Assembly: GCA_913056415.1 (NCBI GenBank)
Contig: CAJXNA010000093.1
Location: forward strand, 1 to 7,627
Length of the DNA stretch: 7,627 nucleotides
Origin: an uncultured Chloroflexota bacterium
GTDB lineage: Bacteria > Chloroflexota > Dehalococcoidia > SM23-28-2 > RBG-16-64-32
Direction of reading: 5' to 3'
Shown: positions 1 to 5,981 of the stretch, piece after piece
Layout: each line of letters starts with the position of its first letter
Numbering within the stretch: position 1 is the stretch's first letter
Made by a program: the position numbers and the translations under genes
The notes under the pieces: model-generated
What the model saw: only the letters and a program-made list of their open reading frames with translations
The model's database searches: none
What the model was told of the DNA's origin: nothing

Positions 1-633
1 CATCCGCATCTCCACCACTTCTTGGTGCAGTATCCGGAAGTTGTATCTAAGAAGGAGCCTCTGGTATTCGTCCGGCGTAAGGAACTGTCTCGCCTCTGCC
101 CTTTCTCCCCTCTGGTGCTTCAAGCCGTAATCCCTCCTGAGTATTCTGACGGTCTTCAGCATAAGCTTCTTGTAGAACGCCAGCGATGGGGCCGGTATAG
201 CACCCTCAAAGAACGCAGTGTTAAAGGCGAAGCGCCTCCCAGGCCCCAAGACCTTGGAGATCTCCCTCATTACCGCCGCTTTGTCGCTGACCAGGTGGAT
301 AGAATTGCAAAAGACCACCGCATCGACGTTGGTAGGAAGGCACTTGGAAAAGTTCTCGGCTCCCGCGCGTACGAAGATGACCTTAGTGGCCACGTCAGAC
401 AGGTTTGTCTTGGCTTCCTCCAGCATTTCGGCGGAGGGGTCAGCAGCGACGACGACCAATCCATTCACAGTCGATAGCATCAGCCTTGTGACGGCGCCGG
501 TCCCGCAGCCCAGGTCAACCACAATCTGTCCGCTGCCCAATGAGACCAGGTCCAATAGCCTCTGGTTGGCCGCCGTATAGAAGCCCTGTCGCGCAAACCG
601 GTCGAAGGAGAAGGAGGAACTCGTCTCTGTCAT
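1..633 (-). CDS. Class I SAM-dependent methyltransferase (partial, 3' end beyond window)
   Basis: Reading the minus strand from an ATG at 633 gives 211 codons without a stop, running off the left edge of the window, so the C-terminus is missing. Residues about 37-49 read IVVDLGCGTGAVT, the glycine-rich SAM-binding motif I. VVVAADPSAEML at 60-71 supplies the acidic residue (D65) that normally contacts the SAM ribose. GAENF at 91-95 and VDAVVFCNSIHLV at 103-115 match motifs III and IV of the Methyltransf_11/25 type. The family transfers a methyl group from SAM to small molecules, lipids or quinones in the cytosol. The substrate cannot be read from the sequence; the distal part (GLKHQRGERAEARQFLTPDEY) is the variable substrate region. 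AGGA at 643-646 lies 9 nt before the start. It diverges from the VOC gene on the plus strand. The fold is secure; the specific role is unknown. Confidence 0.87.
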   Translation of the reverse strand, partial: MTETSSSFSFDRFARQGFYTAANQRLLDLVSLGSGQIVVDLGCGTGAVTRLMLSTVNGLVVVAADPSAEMLEEAKTNLSDVATKVIFVRAGAENFSKCLPTNVDAVVFCNSIHLVSDKAAVMREISKVLGPGRRFAFNTAFFEGAIPAPSLAFYKKLMLKTVRILRRDYGLKHQRGERAEARQFLTPDEYQRLLLRYNFRILHQEVVEMRM

Positions 634-662
634 CCCACGCTGTCCTTGCCAGAAGGCTGACA

Positions 663-848
663 GGCCAAACTAAGAGGCGCTGCCAGGAATCGTACTCTGA
701 TCAGCCGAACCGTTGTCACGTCGGTGTCGCCTGGCGGCAGCCGGATAACCGCGCCGGCCACCGTATCCGCAGTGGAATAGACTTCTCCCTGGAGAAAGCC
801 GTACCGGATGGCAGCAGGGTAGTACCAGCGCAACGCACGACTGCGTTT
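663..848 (-). pseudogene. GNAT N-acetyltransferase remnant (internal fragment)
   Basis: A minus-strand frame here encodes about 62 residues that include ALRWYYPAAIRYGFLQGEVY and, a little further on, AGAVIRLPPGDTDVT. This order, a Tyr/Gly-rich helix followed by GEVY and then a W/RLPPG turn, is familiar from the N-terminal half of a common GNAT acetyltransferase group. The acetyl-CoA-binding core (the Q/RxxGxG/A loop) is absent. The frame runs out into unrelated residues and stops at 630, next to the methyltransferase start. There is no matching N-terminus: on the upstream side the similarity begins at a joint with an msrB-like piece in another frame. I read it as a decayed, truncated gene without function. 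The assignment rests on remembered family patterns and needs a profile search. Confidence 0.5.
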
Positions 849-853
849 GGCTC

Positions 854-904
854 CGTCAGCTGCGCCCGCCACTCGGCTTCATTTTTTTCGATCTTCTTCA
901 TCAT
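854..904 (-). pseudogene. msrB: msrB 5'-end remnant (first ~17 codons)
   Basis: From ATG 904 on the minus strand the frame reads MMKKIEKNEAEWRAQLT. This closely resembles the start of peptide-methionine (R)-S-oxide reductase MsrB, whose N-terminus usually runs K-x-E-K-x-(D/E)-x-E-W-R-x-Q-L-T-P. After the threonine the expected continuation (PEQYxVxRxxGTE) does not follow. The sequence instead passes into the GNAT-like fragment, two bases out of frame. The catalytic Cys and the CXXC zinc motifs are all missing, so no working enzyme can be made. The likely origin is a deletion or recombination that fused the first codons of msrB to an internal piece of another gene. The match is short, so chance similarity is possible. 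Confidence 0.45.
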
Positions 905-1139
905 GACGATTCGATCTTCTGACGGTCATTTTAGGTTCTCGCTAAGCGCGCCAGAAACCATTCTAGCAGCAGTCAGGTGGCTTGTGGCACATGACCCGGC
1001 GTTAACGAGCTACAGGCTAGAATCCCCCATGGCCGCCCTCAAGATAGGAGGGTGGCCCGGCGAAGCGGCGCCTCTGTGCTATCATAGACCGGCCCTCAAT
1101 TTCACCGTCATGCCTGATCGTCCAGAAGACCGCCACCAC
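905..1139. other. Non-coding gap upstream of the VOC gene
   Basis: This is the rest of the 506-base stretch between the methyltransferase and VOC starts. It holds no convincing gene on either strand. The plus-strand frame of the VOC gene stays open through it, but the translation is Arg/Ser/Pro-rich and resembles no family. An AGGAGG at 1046-1051 is not followed by a start at a useful distance in the VOC frame. TATCAT at 1080-1085 could be a -10 element but has no partner -35. Any promoters for the divergent neighbours would have to lie here. Confidence 0.5.
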
Positions 1140-1523
1140 ATGGGCTTCGGTGCGGCCCCGGACATCAACTCGATCAGCGCCGTCACCTTAGCAACTCACG
1201 ACATGGCTCGCGCGGTCCGATTTTACCGCTCCCTCGGTTTCTCCCTCCGCTACGGGGGCGAGGATTCGGCATTCACCAGCTTTTCCGTCGGCTCCACATA
1301 CCTCAACCTCATCGGCCAGCCCGAGGACCGGCAGTGGTCCTGGTGGGGACGTGTCATCTTCTACGTTTCCGACGTCGACGCCCTTTACCAACGTGCCCTG
1401 GCCGAGGGCTTGGACCCTGACTCTACCCCCCGCGACGCTGAATGGGGCGAACGCTACTTCCACCTCACCGATCCCGACGGCCATGAACTCAGCTTCGCGA
1501 AGCCACTGGCCTCACCTTCCTAA
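1140..1523 (+). CDS. VOC superfamily protein (glyoxalase/bleomycin resistance/dioxygenase fold)
   Basis: A 127-residue product with the paired beta-alpha-beta-beta-beta layout of the vicinal oxygen chelate fold. The first module is ISAVTLATHDMARAVRFYRS (12-31), with the D-M-x-R-A-x-x-F-Y helix that marks the family. The second starts at RVIFYVSDVDALYQRALAEG (71-90) and closes with YFHLTDPDGHELSFAKP (106-122), where E116 sits in the usual metal-ligand position. The first-module His of metal-binding members (as in I-x-H-V-T-L) is replaced by Ala here, so metal binding and catalysis are doubtful. The open frame extends upstream to 540, but that part looks non-coding; ATG 1110 is an in-frame alternative start (137 aa). 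Neither start has a strong ribosome site. The gene converges on the desaturase. Family placement is secure; substrate or binding role is unknown. Confidence 0.8.
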   Translation: MGFGAAPDINSISAVTLATHDMARAVRFYRSLGFSLRYGGEDSAFTSFSVGSTYLNLIGQPEDRQWSWWGRVIFYVSDVDALYQRALAEGLDPDSTPRDAEWGERYFHLTDPDGHELSFAKPLASPS

Positions 1524-1537
1524 GGGAAGGAGAGCTG

Positions 1538-1648
1538 ATGCCGGCCAAAGTACAGCCTCTGACTGTTAGCGACGGCGATACGGTGCGGCTGTATGATAAC
1601 GGTTGCCAGCTTCCCAGCGTTCAAGTCTATCCGTGCAGGCGTCGTTGA
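1538..1648 (+). CDS. Small hypothetical ORF, 36 codons
   Basis: This begins 14 bases after the VOC stop, behind a good ribosome site (GGAAGGAGAG, about 3-7 nt before the ATG), and encodes MPAKVQPLTVSDGDTVRLYD followed by 16 more residues ending in CRRR. I recognise no domain, signal peptide or membrane segment. The Shine-Dalgarno and the tight spacing would suit translation coupled to the VOC gene. The length is equally compatible with chance, or with the 5' end of a gene later cut short, as seen elsewhere in this window. Treat it as doubtful. Confidence 0.25.
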   Translation: MPAKVQPLTVSDGDTVRLYDNGCQLPSVQVYPCRRR

Positions 1649-1650
1649 GC

Positions 1651-1671
1651 CTTCGGTCGTATAGATCGAAG
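1651..1671. other. Hairpin in the convergent intergenic gap
   Basis: CTTCGGT at 1651-1657 can pair with ATCGAAG at 1665-1671 (seven pairs, one G-U), leaving a 7-nt loop. It sits 3 bases after the small ORF, between genes that converge. There is no T-run on either side, so an intrinsic terminator is not shown. It may only slow transcription or stabilise an mRNA end. Confidence 0.25.
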
Positions 1672-1741
1672 CTATGCCTGATCGTCAGATCGAGTGGGTC
1701 AACCCGGTCCGCCTTGCCACCGGAGCGTGATACCTGACATA

Positions 1742-1770
1742 CTCTCGCCGCGAGAGGAGGACTTTGTCCT
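1742..1770. terminator. Tandem hairpins between convergent genes, possible weak bidirectional terminator
   Basis: Two compact hairpins follow each other. CTCTCG (1742-1747) pairs with CGAGAG (1751-1756) over a CCG loop, and AGGAC (1758-1762) pairs with GTCCT (1766-1770) over a TTT loop. They lie 36 bases downstream of the desaturase stop on the minus strand and after the VOC gene on the plus strand, where a shared transcription end is expected. Neither is followed by a U-tract, so termination, if real, would be weak or factor-dependent. Confidence 0.3.
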
Positions 1771-1806
1771 GCGCCACCAATGATCGCCCGTGCGGCAGGC
1801 CAGCCC

Positions 1807-2895
1807 CTAGGCCGATGTTCCCAAGGTGCCGACTTGGTGCAGAGACTGTAGGACACCCCGGTATGACTGAAGGACGCTCTCCTCGCAATACGAAACCGAA
1901 CGGTCCTGACAAAACGCCCTGACGATCTTCTGCGCTTCCCGCAGATTGTTGCGAGGCATGCTCGGGAACAGGTGATGCTCGATCTGGTAGTTGAGTCCGC
2001 CGTACCAGAAGTCGGTGAGAGGGTTCGCTTTAACGTTTCGTGCGGTGAGCACCTGACGGCGCAGGAAGTCCATTTGGCTGTCCTTTTCTAAGATGAGCAT
2101 GCCTTTGTGGTTGACAGCGAAGGTGGCGCCCACATAGAGGCCGAAGAGCGCGTGGTGGACAAAGATGAACGCGGTTGCCTGCCAGACACCCAGTACGGAG
2201 AAGAGGAAACCAAAGTACAGCACGAAGTGGACTGTGGCAAGGAACAGTTCCGGCAAGATGTACCTCTTCCTGATCCGGGCCATAAAGTGAAAGCTAGCGA
2301 CTCGCAGGCCTATCCCTTCCAGCGCCAGCAGTGGGAACAAAAAATAGGCTTGGTATCTCACGACGAACCGCAGCACCCCCCGCTTTGCGCGGGCCTGCTC
2401 TTCGGAGAAAGCCAGGACGGGGATCGAAATGTCGGGATCGACATCGAGCTGATTGGGATTGACGTGATGCCGGTTGTGCTTGTCTATCCACCAGCTTCGG
2501 CTCGTGCCGAGCAGGAAATTCACCGCCAGGCCGGCGATCTTATTCTTCCCAATCGCCTGGAAAATCTGTCGATGGCCCGCGTCGTGGCCGATGAAGCCTA
2601 TCTGGGCGAACACAAAGGCTAGAAATGCGGCGTTCAGGAGCTGTAGCCAGAGGGCGTCTATTAGCACCACAAACGTCAGGCTGAGAGCCAGCAGGCTGAG
2701 AATCAGCAAAATTTGGCCGGCGTAGTAAGAAGGCTGCTTGTTCAGCAGCCCCTGCTTTTTTATTAGCTGCTTCAACTCCGCGTATTCGTTCTCGCGCAGG
2801 GCCGGCGTGGGCCGTGCTTGGTAAGGCTGAGCCGGTTCGCTGCCCAGTGTTTCGTCTGGAGATCGCATTCGGAGGTCCCATCCGATATTCTCCAT
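1807..2895 (-). CDS. Membrane fatty acid desaturase (three-His-box, acyl-lipid/acyl-CoA type)
   Basis: The 362-residue protein carries the complete set of histidine boxes of membrane di-iron desaturases: HDAGH at 104-108, HNRHH at 140-144 and QIEHH at 304-308. A further conserved-looking VNHKG lies at 261-265. Hydrophobic stretches at about 59-80, 84-103, 181-199 and 214-260 give the usual four or so membrane passes, with the boxes on the cytosolic face. The Q-x-E-H-H third box, rather than H-x-x-H-H, is typical of the delta-6/linoleoyl-CoA-desaturase-like branch. No cytochrome b5 domain is fused, so electrons must come from a separate carrier. It introduces a cis double bond into acyl chains using O2 and reduced ferredoxin or similar. 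The two upstream ferredoxin reductases are obvious candidate electron sources. AGGAGGT at 2904-2910, 8 nt before the ATG, fixes the start. The double-bond position cannot be predicted. Confidence 0.93.
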   Translation of the reverse strand: MENIGWDLRMRSPDETLGSEPAQPYQARPTPALRENEYAELKQLIKKQGLLNKQPSYYAGQILLILSLLALSLTFVVLIDALWLQLLNAAFLAFVFAQIGFIGHDAGHRQIFQAIGKNKIAGLAVNFLLGTSRSWWIDKHNRHHVNPNQLDVDPDISIPVLAFSEEQARAKRGVLRFVVRYQAYFLFPLLALEGIGLRVASFHFMARIRKRYILPELFLATVHFVLYFGFLFSVLGVWQATAFIFVHHALFGLYVGATFAVNHKGMLILEKDSQMDFLRRQVLTARNVKANPLTDFWYGGLNYQIEHHLFPSMPRNNLREAQKIVRAFCQDRSVSYCEESVLQSYRGVLQSLHQVGTLGTSA

Positions 2896-2903
2896 CTGAT
2901 GCT

Positions 2904-2910
2904 ACCTCCT
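2904..2910 (-). promoter_or_regulatory. Strong Shine-Dalgarno of the desaturase gene
   Basis: AGGAGGT on the minus strand, 8 nt upstream of ATG 2895, is close to a perfect complement of the 16S rRNA 3' end. It decides this start and suggests efficient translation. Confidence 0.7.
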
Positions 2911-2962
2911 CTGGGGGCTGCCTGAGTCAACTATGAGGCGGTCCTCCGCTCTTGCTTGCTTC

Positions 2963-2992
2963 ATCTTGGGGGACGGCCTTCTAATAAGTCAA
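2963..2992 (-). promoter_or_regulatory. Possible weak promoter for the desaturase
   Basis: TTGACT (2992-2987) is a good -35 match. CAAGAT (2968-2963) is an 18-nt-spaced but poor -10. If used, it would give the desaturase its own transcript with a leader of about 60 nt. The -35 begins only two bases beyond the CCA end of the tRNA-like fragment. The octamer AGTCAACT occurs here (2987-2994) and again at 2925-2932. Speculative. Confidence 0.2.
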
Positions 2993-2993
2993 C

Positions 2994-3038
2994 TGGAACG
3001 GGCGATGGGGATCGAGCCCACGGCCCTCTGCTTGGGAG
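2994..3038 (-). pseudogene. tRNA-Gly(CCC)-like 3' half: probable integration (att) scar
   Basis: On the minus strand this reads as the 3' half of a tRNA. An anticodon loop CTCCCAA (anticodon CCC) is followed by GCAGA as the 3' strand of the anticodon stem and a 5-nt variable loop GGGCC. The T-arm is GTGGG-CTCGATC-CCCAT, with five pairs including one G-U. The acceptor strand CGCCCGT, discriminator T and CCA complete it. CGCCCG(C/T)TCCA is the familiar end of bacterial tRNA-Gly genes. The 5' half is missing: the preceding bases give neither TCTGC for the anticodon stem, nor a D-arm, nor ACGGGCG for the acceptor. It cannot fold as a full tRNA. Integrases that use tRNA 3' ends leave exactly such fragments at the far end of an island. 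No integrase is in the window. Confidence 0.62.
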
Positions 3039-3098
3039 TTTCCCTTGGCAGGCTACTTCGGTGACGGGTCTGGTAGGGGAGGGCCGGGCCCAAACGTT

Positions 3099-4328
3099 TC
3101 ACTCGCCAGAGGCCAGCTTGCGTAGGTCCACGTCCTCGTCCCTTAGCTGTTCTGCGGTTAGCTGTGTTCCAGCCGGTATCAGCTTGCGGCTGGCCGCTAT
3201 CTCCTTCGGCCGGCTCACCGCCATCGTCGCCCGCAACCGGCCGTCCTTCAGATAAAACGCTGCGAACTTGCGACCCGCCACGTCGCCTCGCAGGACCACC
3301 TCGTCCCATTCGCTGGCGTGGCCAACGTATTGCATGTTCAGGTCGTACTGATCGGACCAGAACCAGGGCACCTCAGCGTAGGGCTCCCGAACACCCAGCA
3401 TCGCTTTGGCTGCCGCTACACCTTGCTTCTGGGCGTTTGACCAATGCTCCACTCTAATCTGCTCGTCGAGGAACGGGTTAGGGAAATTGGCCACGTCACC
3501 AGCCGCAAAGATACCCTCTACGTTGGTCTGGCAGTACTCATCGACGGTGATCCCATCCTCAACCTTGATTTCCGTCCGCTCCACGAGCGCTGTCTCCGGG
3601 TCTATCCCAACGCCGATCACTACGAAGTCGCACTCCACCGATTCGCCGCCGGAGGTCACGGCCCGTTCAACGCGCTGGCCACCCTCGAACCGCTCGGCCC
3701 CGATGCCAAGGCGCAGGTCGATGCCATGCTCACGGTGGATGTCGGCGAAGATGCGTCCCATCTCCGTACCCAGCGCCCGCTCCAGCGGAACCTCGGCGAT
3801 CTCCAGTATCGTTACCTCCAATCCGCTCATTCGAGCCGATGCCGCCACCTCCGCACCGATGAAGCCGGCCCCAACTACCACCGCTCTTCTTGCACTCTTC
3901 ATCTCCGAGGCGATGAGTTCACTGTCCGCCACCGTGCGAAGGTAGTGCACGCCCTCTAAGTCCGCTCCCGGGACCGGTAGGCGGCGCACGCGGCCCCCCG
4001 TGGCTAGCAGCAGCTTATCGAATCCCAACCTCTCGCCGCCATCCAGCTCCACCTCTCGCTCCCTGGTGTGTAGCTGCGTAGCACGCACCCCCAGCCGCAG
4101 CTCGATCTGTTGTTCGTCGTAGTACTCTGGGGGCCGCAGGAAAATGCGGTCCCGCTCCTCTTCACCGCGTAGGTATTCCTTGGACAGCGGCGGCCGCTCG
4201 TATGGCCGCTCTGGCTCCGCCCCTATGAGCACCACGCGCCCGCCGAAACCCTCCTTGCGCAGGGTTTCTGCCGCGCTGCCTCCACATTGGTTCGCGCCGA
4301 CGATAACGTACGTCTTTTTCTCAGGCAT
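3099..4328 (-). CDS. NAD(P)/FAD-dependent ferredoxin reductase, BphA4/AIF type
   Basis: A 409-residue flavoprotein of the size and layout of oxygenase-coupled ferredoxin reductases (BphA4, CamA, ThcD). The N-terminal FAD site YVIVGANQCGGSAAETLR (7-24) has Asn where the second Gly of GxGxxG is usual. RVVLIGAEPERPYERPPLSK at 31-50 is the family signature. The second Rossmann site VVVGAGFIGAEVAASA (150-165) ends in ILE (174-176); an acidic residue there favours NADH. GIFAAGDVANF (272-282) closes the FAD site, and VPWFWSDQYDLNMQYVG (320-336) begins the C-terminal domain. It moves electrons from NADH to a small iron-sulfur carrier in the cytosol. A GGAGGT about 6 nt before ATG 4328 supports the start. 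It lies 148 nt downstream of the FprA-like gene and 203 nt upstream of the desaturase, on the same strand, so supplying the desaturase is plausible but unproven. Confidence 0.9.
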   Translation of the reverse strand: MPEKKTYVIVGANQCGGSAAETLRKEGFGGRVVLIGAEPERPYERPPLSKEYLRGEEERDRIFLRPPEYYDEQQIELRLGVRATQLHTREREVELDGGERLGFDKLLLATGGRVRRLPVPGADLEGVHYLRTVADSELIASEMKSARRAVVVGAGFIGAEVAASARMSGLEVTILEIAEVPLERALGTEMGRIFADIHREHGIDLRLGIGAERFEGGQRVERAVTSGGESVECDFVVIGVGIDPETALVERTEIKVEDGITVDEYCQTNVEGIFAAGDVANFPNPFLDEQIRVEHWSNAQKQGVAAAKAMLGVREPYAEVPWFWSDQYDLNMQYVGHASEWDEVVLRGDVAGRKFAAFYLKDGRLRATMAVSRPKEIAASRKLIPAGTQLTAEQLRDEDVDLRKLASGE

Positions 4329-4476
4329 GAGGGACCTCCGAAGGCAACGTTACTTACTGTTGGTGCTTCAGCCAACCCTCTGAGAGCAACCCTGGCCGCA
4401 ATGAAGACCTTCGTGGCGGGTCAAGCCGAAGGAAAGAACCGGCGTGAATGCAGAAGGCTCGCGACGCCCAGAGAAA
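4329..4476 (-). other. Gap between the two ferredoxin reductase genes
   Basis: This 148-base gap holds the GGAGGT ribosome site for the downstream reductase. It also holds a weak promoter-like pair on the minus strand, TTGGCT and TAACGT, 17 nt apart. TTGG and CCAA within the same stretch could form a small stem. There is no clear terminator after the upstream gene, so read-through is possible. No small ferredoxin ORF is hidden here. Confidence 0.3.
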
Positions 4477-5877
4477 CTAACGCCCGAGCGCAGCCAGCAT
4501 GTCTTCGACACGTGTGAACTTGTCACGCGGACGCCCTTCCGCACGCCCATTTTCCACTTCTACTCCATCGAGACGGAGCCAGTCGGCGAAGGAGAAATAG
4601 TTAGATTGGCGTTCACGCACCAGCTGTTCCATTTCGCTTACCTCAGGTTCTGACGGGCGGAGAATCGAGCCATGAGCTAGGTCTTCGAGCATGCAGTTAA
4701 CCGTCTCGACTGAATCCGGCTTGTTGGTGCCAATGACCCCGGTCGGGCCCCTCTTGATCCAGCCCGAACAGTACTCGCCTACCACCGGTTGCTGCGTTTC
4801 CAGGTCGATGACGCGGCCCTTCTCGTTCGGGATGACACCCCAGCGTTCATTGAAGGGCACCCGCGGCAGCGGGGTTCCTCGGTAGCCGACAGAGCGGAAG
4901 ACTAGGCCAATCGACAACTCTTCAAAACGATCAGTGGCCTTGTGGCTCAGCGTGCCCGCCTCGGTCTGGTAGAGAGCATTCTTCACTAAGCGCATAGCAA
5001 CAACCTGTCCCGCAGCGTTGCCAAGCAATTCAACGGGCGACACCAAGAATCGGATGAACAGTTGGCGTGTCCTTCCCGCCGGTTTCCGTGACGCGTACCC
5101 CTGCAGAATCTCAACTTTCCGTCGGGTGGCTCGATCATCGCTGGCTTCAAGCGCGGCGCGACTCAGATCGCCGAGCTGGGCCTCTCCAGGAAGCACGGAG
5201 ATATCTGCATCGGCCAAGTTGCCTAGCTCTTTGATCTCAGGATTCGTGAATGTTGCCTGGGCCGGGCCGCGACGTCCGAGCAGATACACCTCCTTAACAC
5301 GACTCTGACTGAGAGCTTCGAGAGCGTGGCTGGCTATGTCAGTAACGGCCAATTCGTCGGGAGTAAGGCACAAGATTCGGGCAACATCCACAGCAACGTT
5401 GCCCACCCCGACAATCGCGGCCCGCTCTTGCGAAAGATCGAACTGACAGTCCCGATAATCGGGGTGACCGTTGTACCAGCCGACAAACTCGTTCGCCGCG
5501 TGGCTCCCTTTCAGCTCCTCGCCGGGGATGCCTAAGCGCTTATCAGTTTGCGCCCCAGTCGCGTACAGGATCTGATGGTGATGCTCCCTGAGATCCGACA
5601 GGGCTATGTCTTTGCCAAATTCGACGAATCCGTAGAAGCGGAAATGTGGATCAGAGGCGACCGCAGCGAATTTCTTCGTTACAGATTTGATCTTGTGATG
5701 ATCAGGAGCGACTCCCGTTCGCACTAACCCGTACGGTGTCGGGAAGCGCTCGAACATGTCTATTTCGACTTTAAGGCCGTCTTGCTTGAGCAAGTGGTCA
5801 GCGGCGTAGAACGCGGCCGGCCCGGAACCGATAATGGCGACTCGTAGCGGAATCGCATCAGTGCCCACCAGTTCCAT
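4477..5877 (-). CDS. fprA: NADPH-ferredoxin reductase, FprA/adrenodoxin reductase type
   Basis: The 466-residue product matches the full length of FprA-type reductases (about 455 aa). RVAIIGSGPAAFYAADHLL (12-30) binds the FAD ADP moiety. FERFPTPYGLVRTGVAPDHH (42-61), continued by KIK, is the diagnostic family block. AAIVGVGNVAVDVARIL (153-169) is the NADP domain, and LLGRRGPAQATFT (199-211) supplies the paired arginines that read the 2'-phosphate of NADPH. GWIKRGPTGVIGTNK (372-386) is the C-terminal signature that packs on the flavin. The enzyme passes electrons from NADPH to a ferredoxin; in mitochondria and actinobacteria such enzymes serve P450s and desaturases. The start at 5877 has no strong Shine-Dalgarno, but it places the Rossmann motif at the normal distance. 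The gene follows the CBS gene by 104 nt and leads to the second reductase. Family call is firm; the physiological partner is inferred. Confidence 0.93.
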   Translation of the reverse strand: MELVGTDAIPLRVAIIGSGPAAFYAADHLLKQDGLKVEIDMFERFPTPYGLVRTGVAPDHHKIKSVTKKFAAVASDPHFRFYGFVEFGKDIALSDLREHHHQILYATGAQTDKRLGIPGEELKGSHAANEFVGWYNGHPDYRDCQFDLSQERAAIVGVGNVAVDVARILCLTPDELAVTDIASHALEALSQSRVKEVYLLGRRGPAQATFTNPEIKELGNLADADISVLPGEAQLGDLSRAALEASDDRATRRKVEILQGYASRKPAGRTRQLFIRFLVSPVELLGNAAGQVVAMRLVKNALYQTEAGTLSHKATDRFEELSIGLVFRSVGYRGTPLPRVPFNERWGVIPNEKGRVIDLETQQPVVGEYCSGWIKRGPTGVIGTNKPDSVETVNCMLEDLAHGSILRPSEPEVSEMEQLVRERQSNYFSFADWLRLDGVEVENGRAEGRPRDKFTRVEDMLAALGR

Positions 5878-5981
5878 AAGTGTTCGGTTACTTCGTTTCG
5901 GGCTTATCTGCCGGCGTTAATTGGCTCAGATTGACATAAGGTTGAGTGTCTGCGGGTGTTGCGAAGCACGGTTTTGCGGAG

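Noticed and set aside
540..1139. Plus-strand open frame extending the VOC gene upstream to give a 327-residue protein
   Set aside because: The added 200 residues are Arg/Ser/Pro-rich with no family resemblance, overlap the methyltransferase start and the msrB/GNAT-like remnants on the other strand, and the VOC fold is complete from residue 1140 onward.
1110..1686. 13-bp direct repeat ATGCCTGATCGTC at 1110-1122 and 1674-1686, flanking the VOC gene
   Set aside because: One 13-mer match is roughly expected by chance in a window of this size, and no longer similarity or target-site structure extends from either copy.
2107..2622. 171-residue plus-strand open frame inside the desaturase
   Set aside because: It is the complement of a gene with full His boxes and membrane segments; its translation shows no domain.
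2994..3080. A complete tRNA gene on the minus strand
   Set aside because: No D-arm, no 5' acceptor strand and no 5' anticodon-stem strand pair with the clear 3' half, so only a fragment is claimed.
3087..3097. GGGCC/GGCCC-type inverted repeat after the BphA4-type reductase as a terminator
   Set aside because: The arms leave almost no loop and there is no U-tract following on the minus strand.
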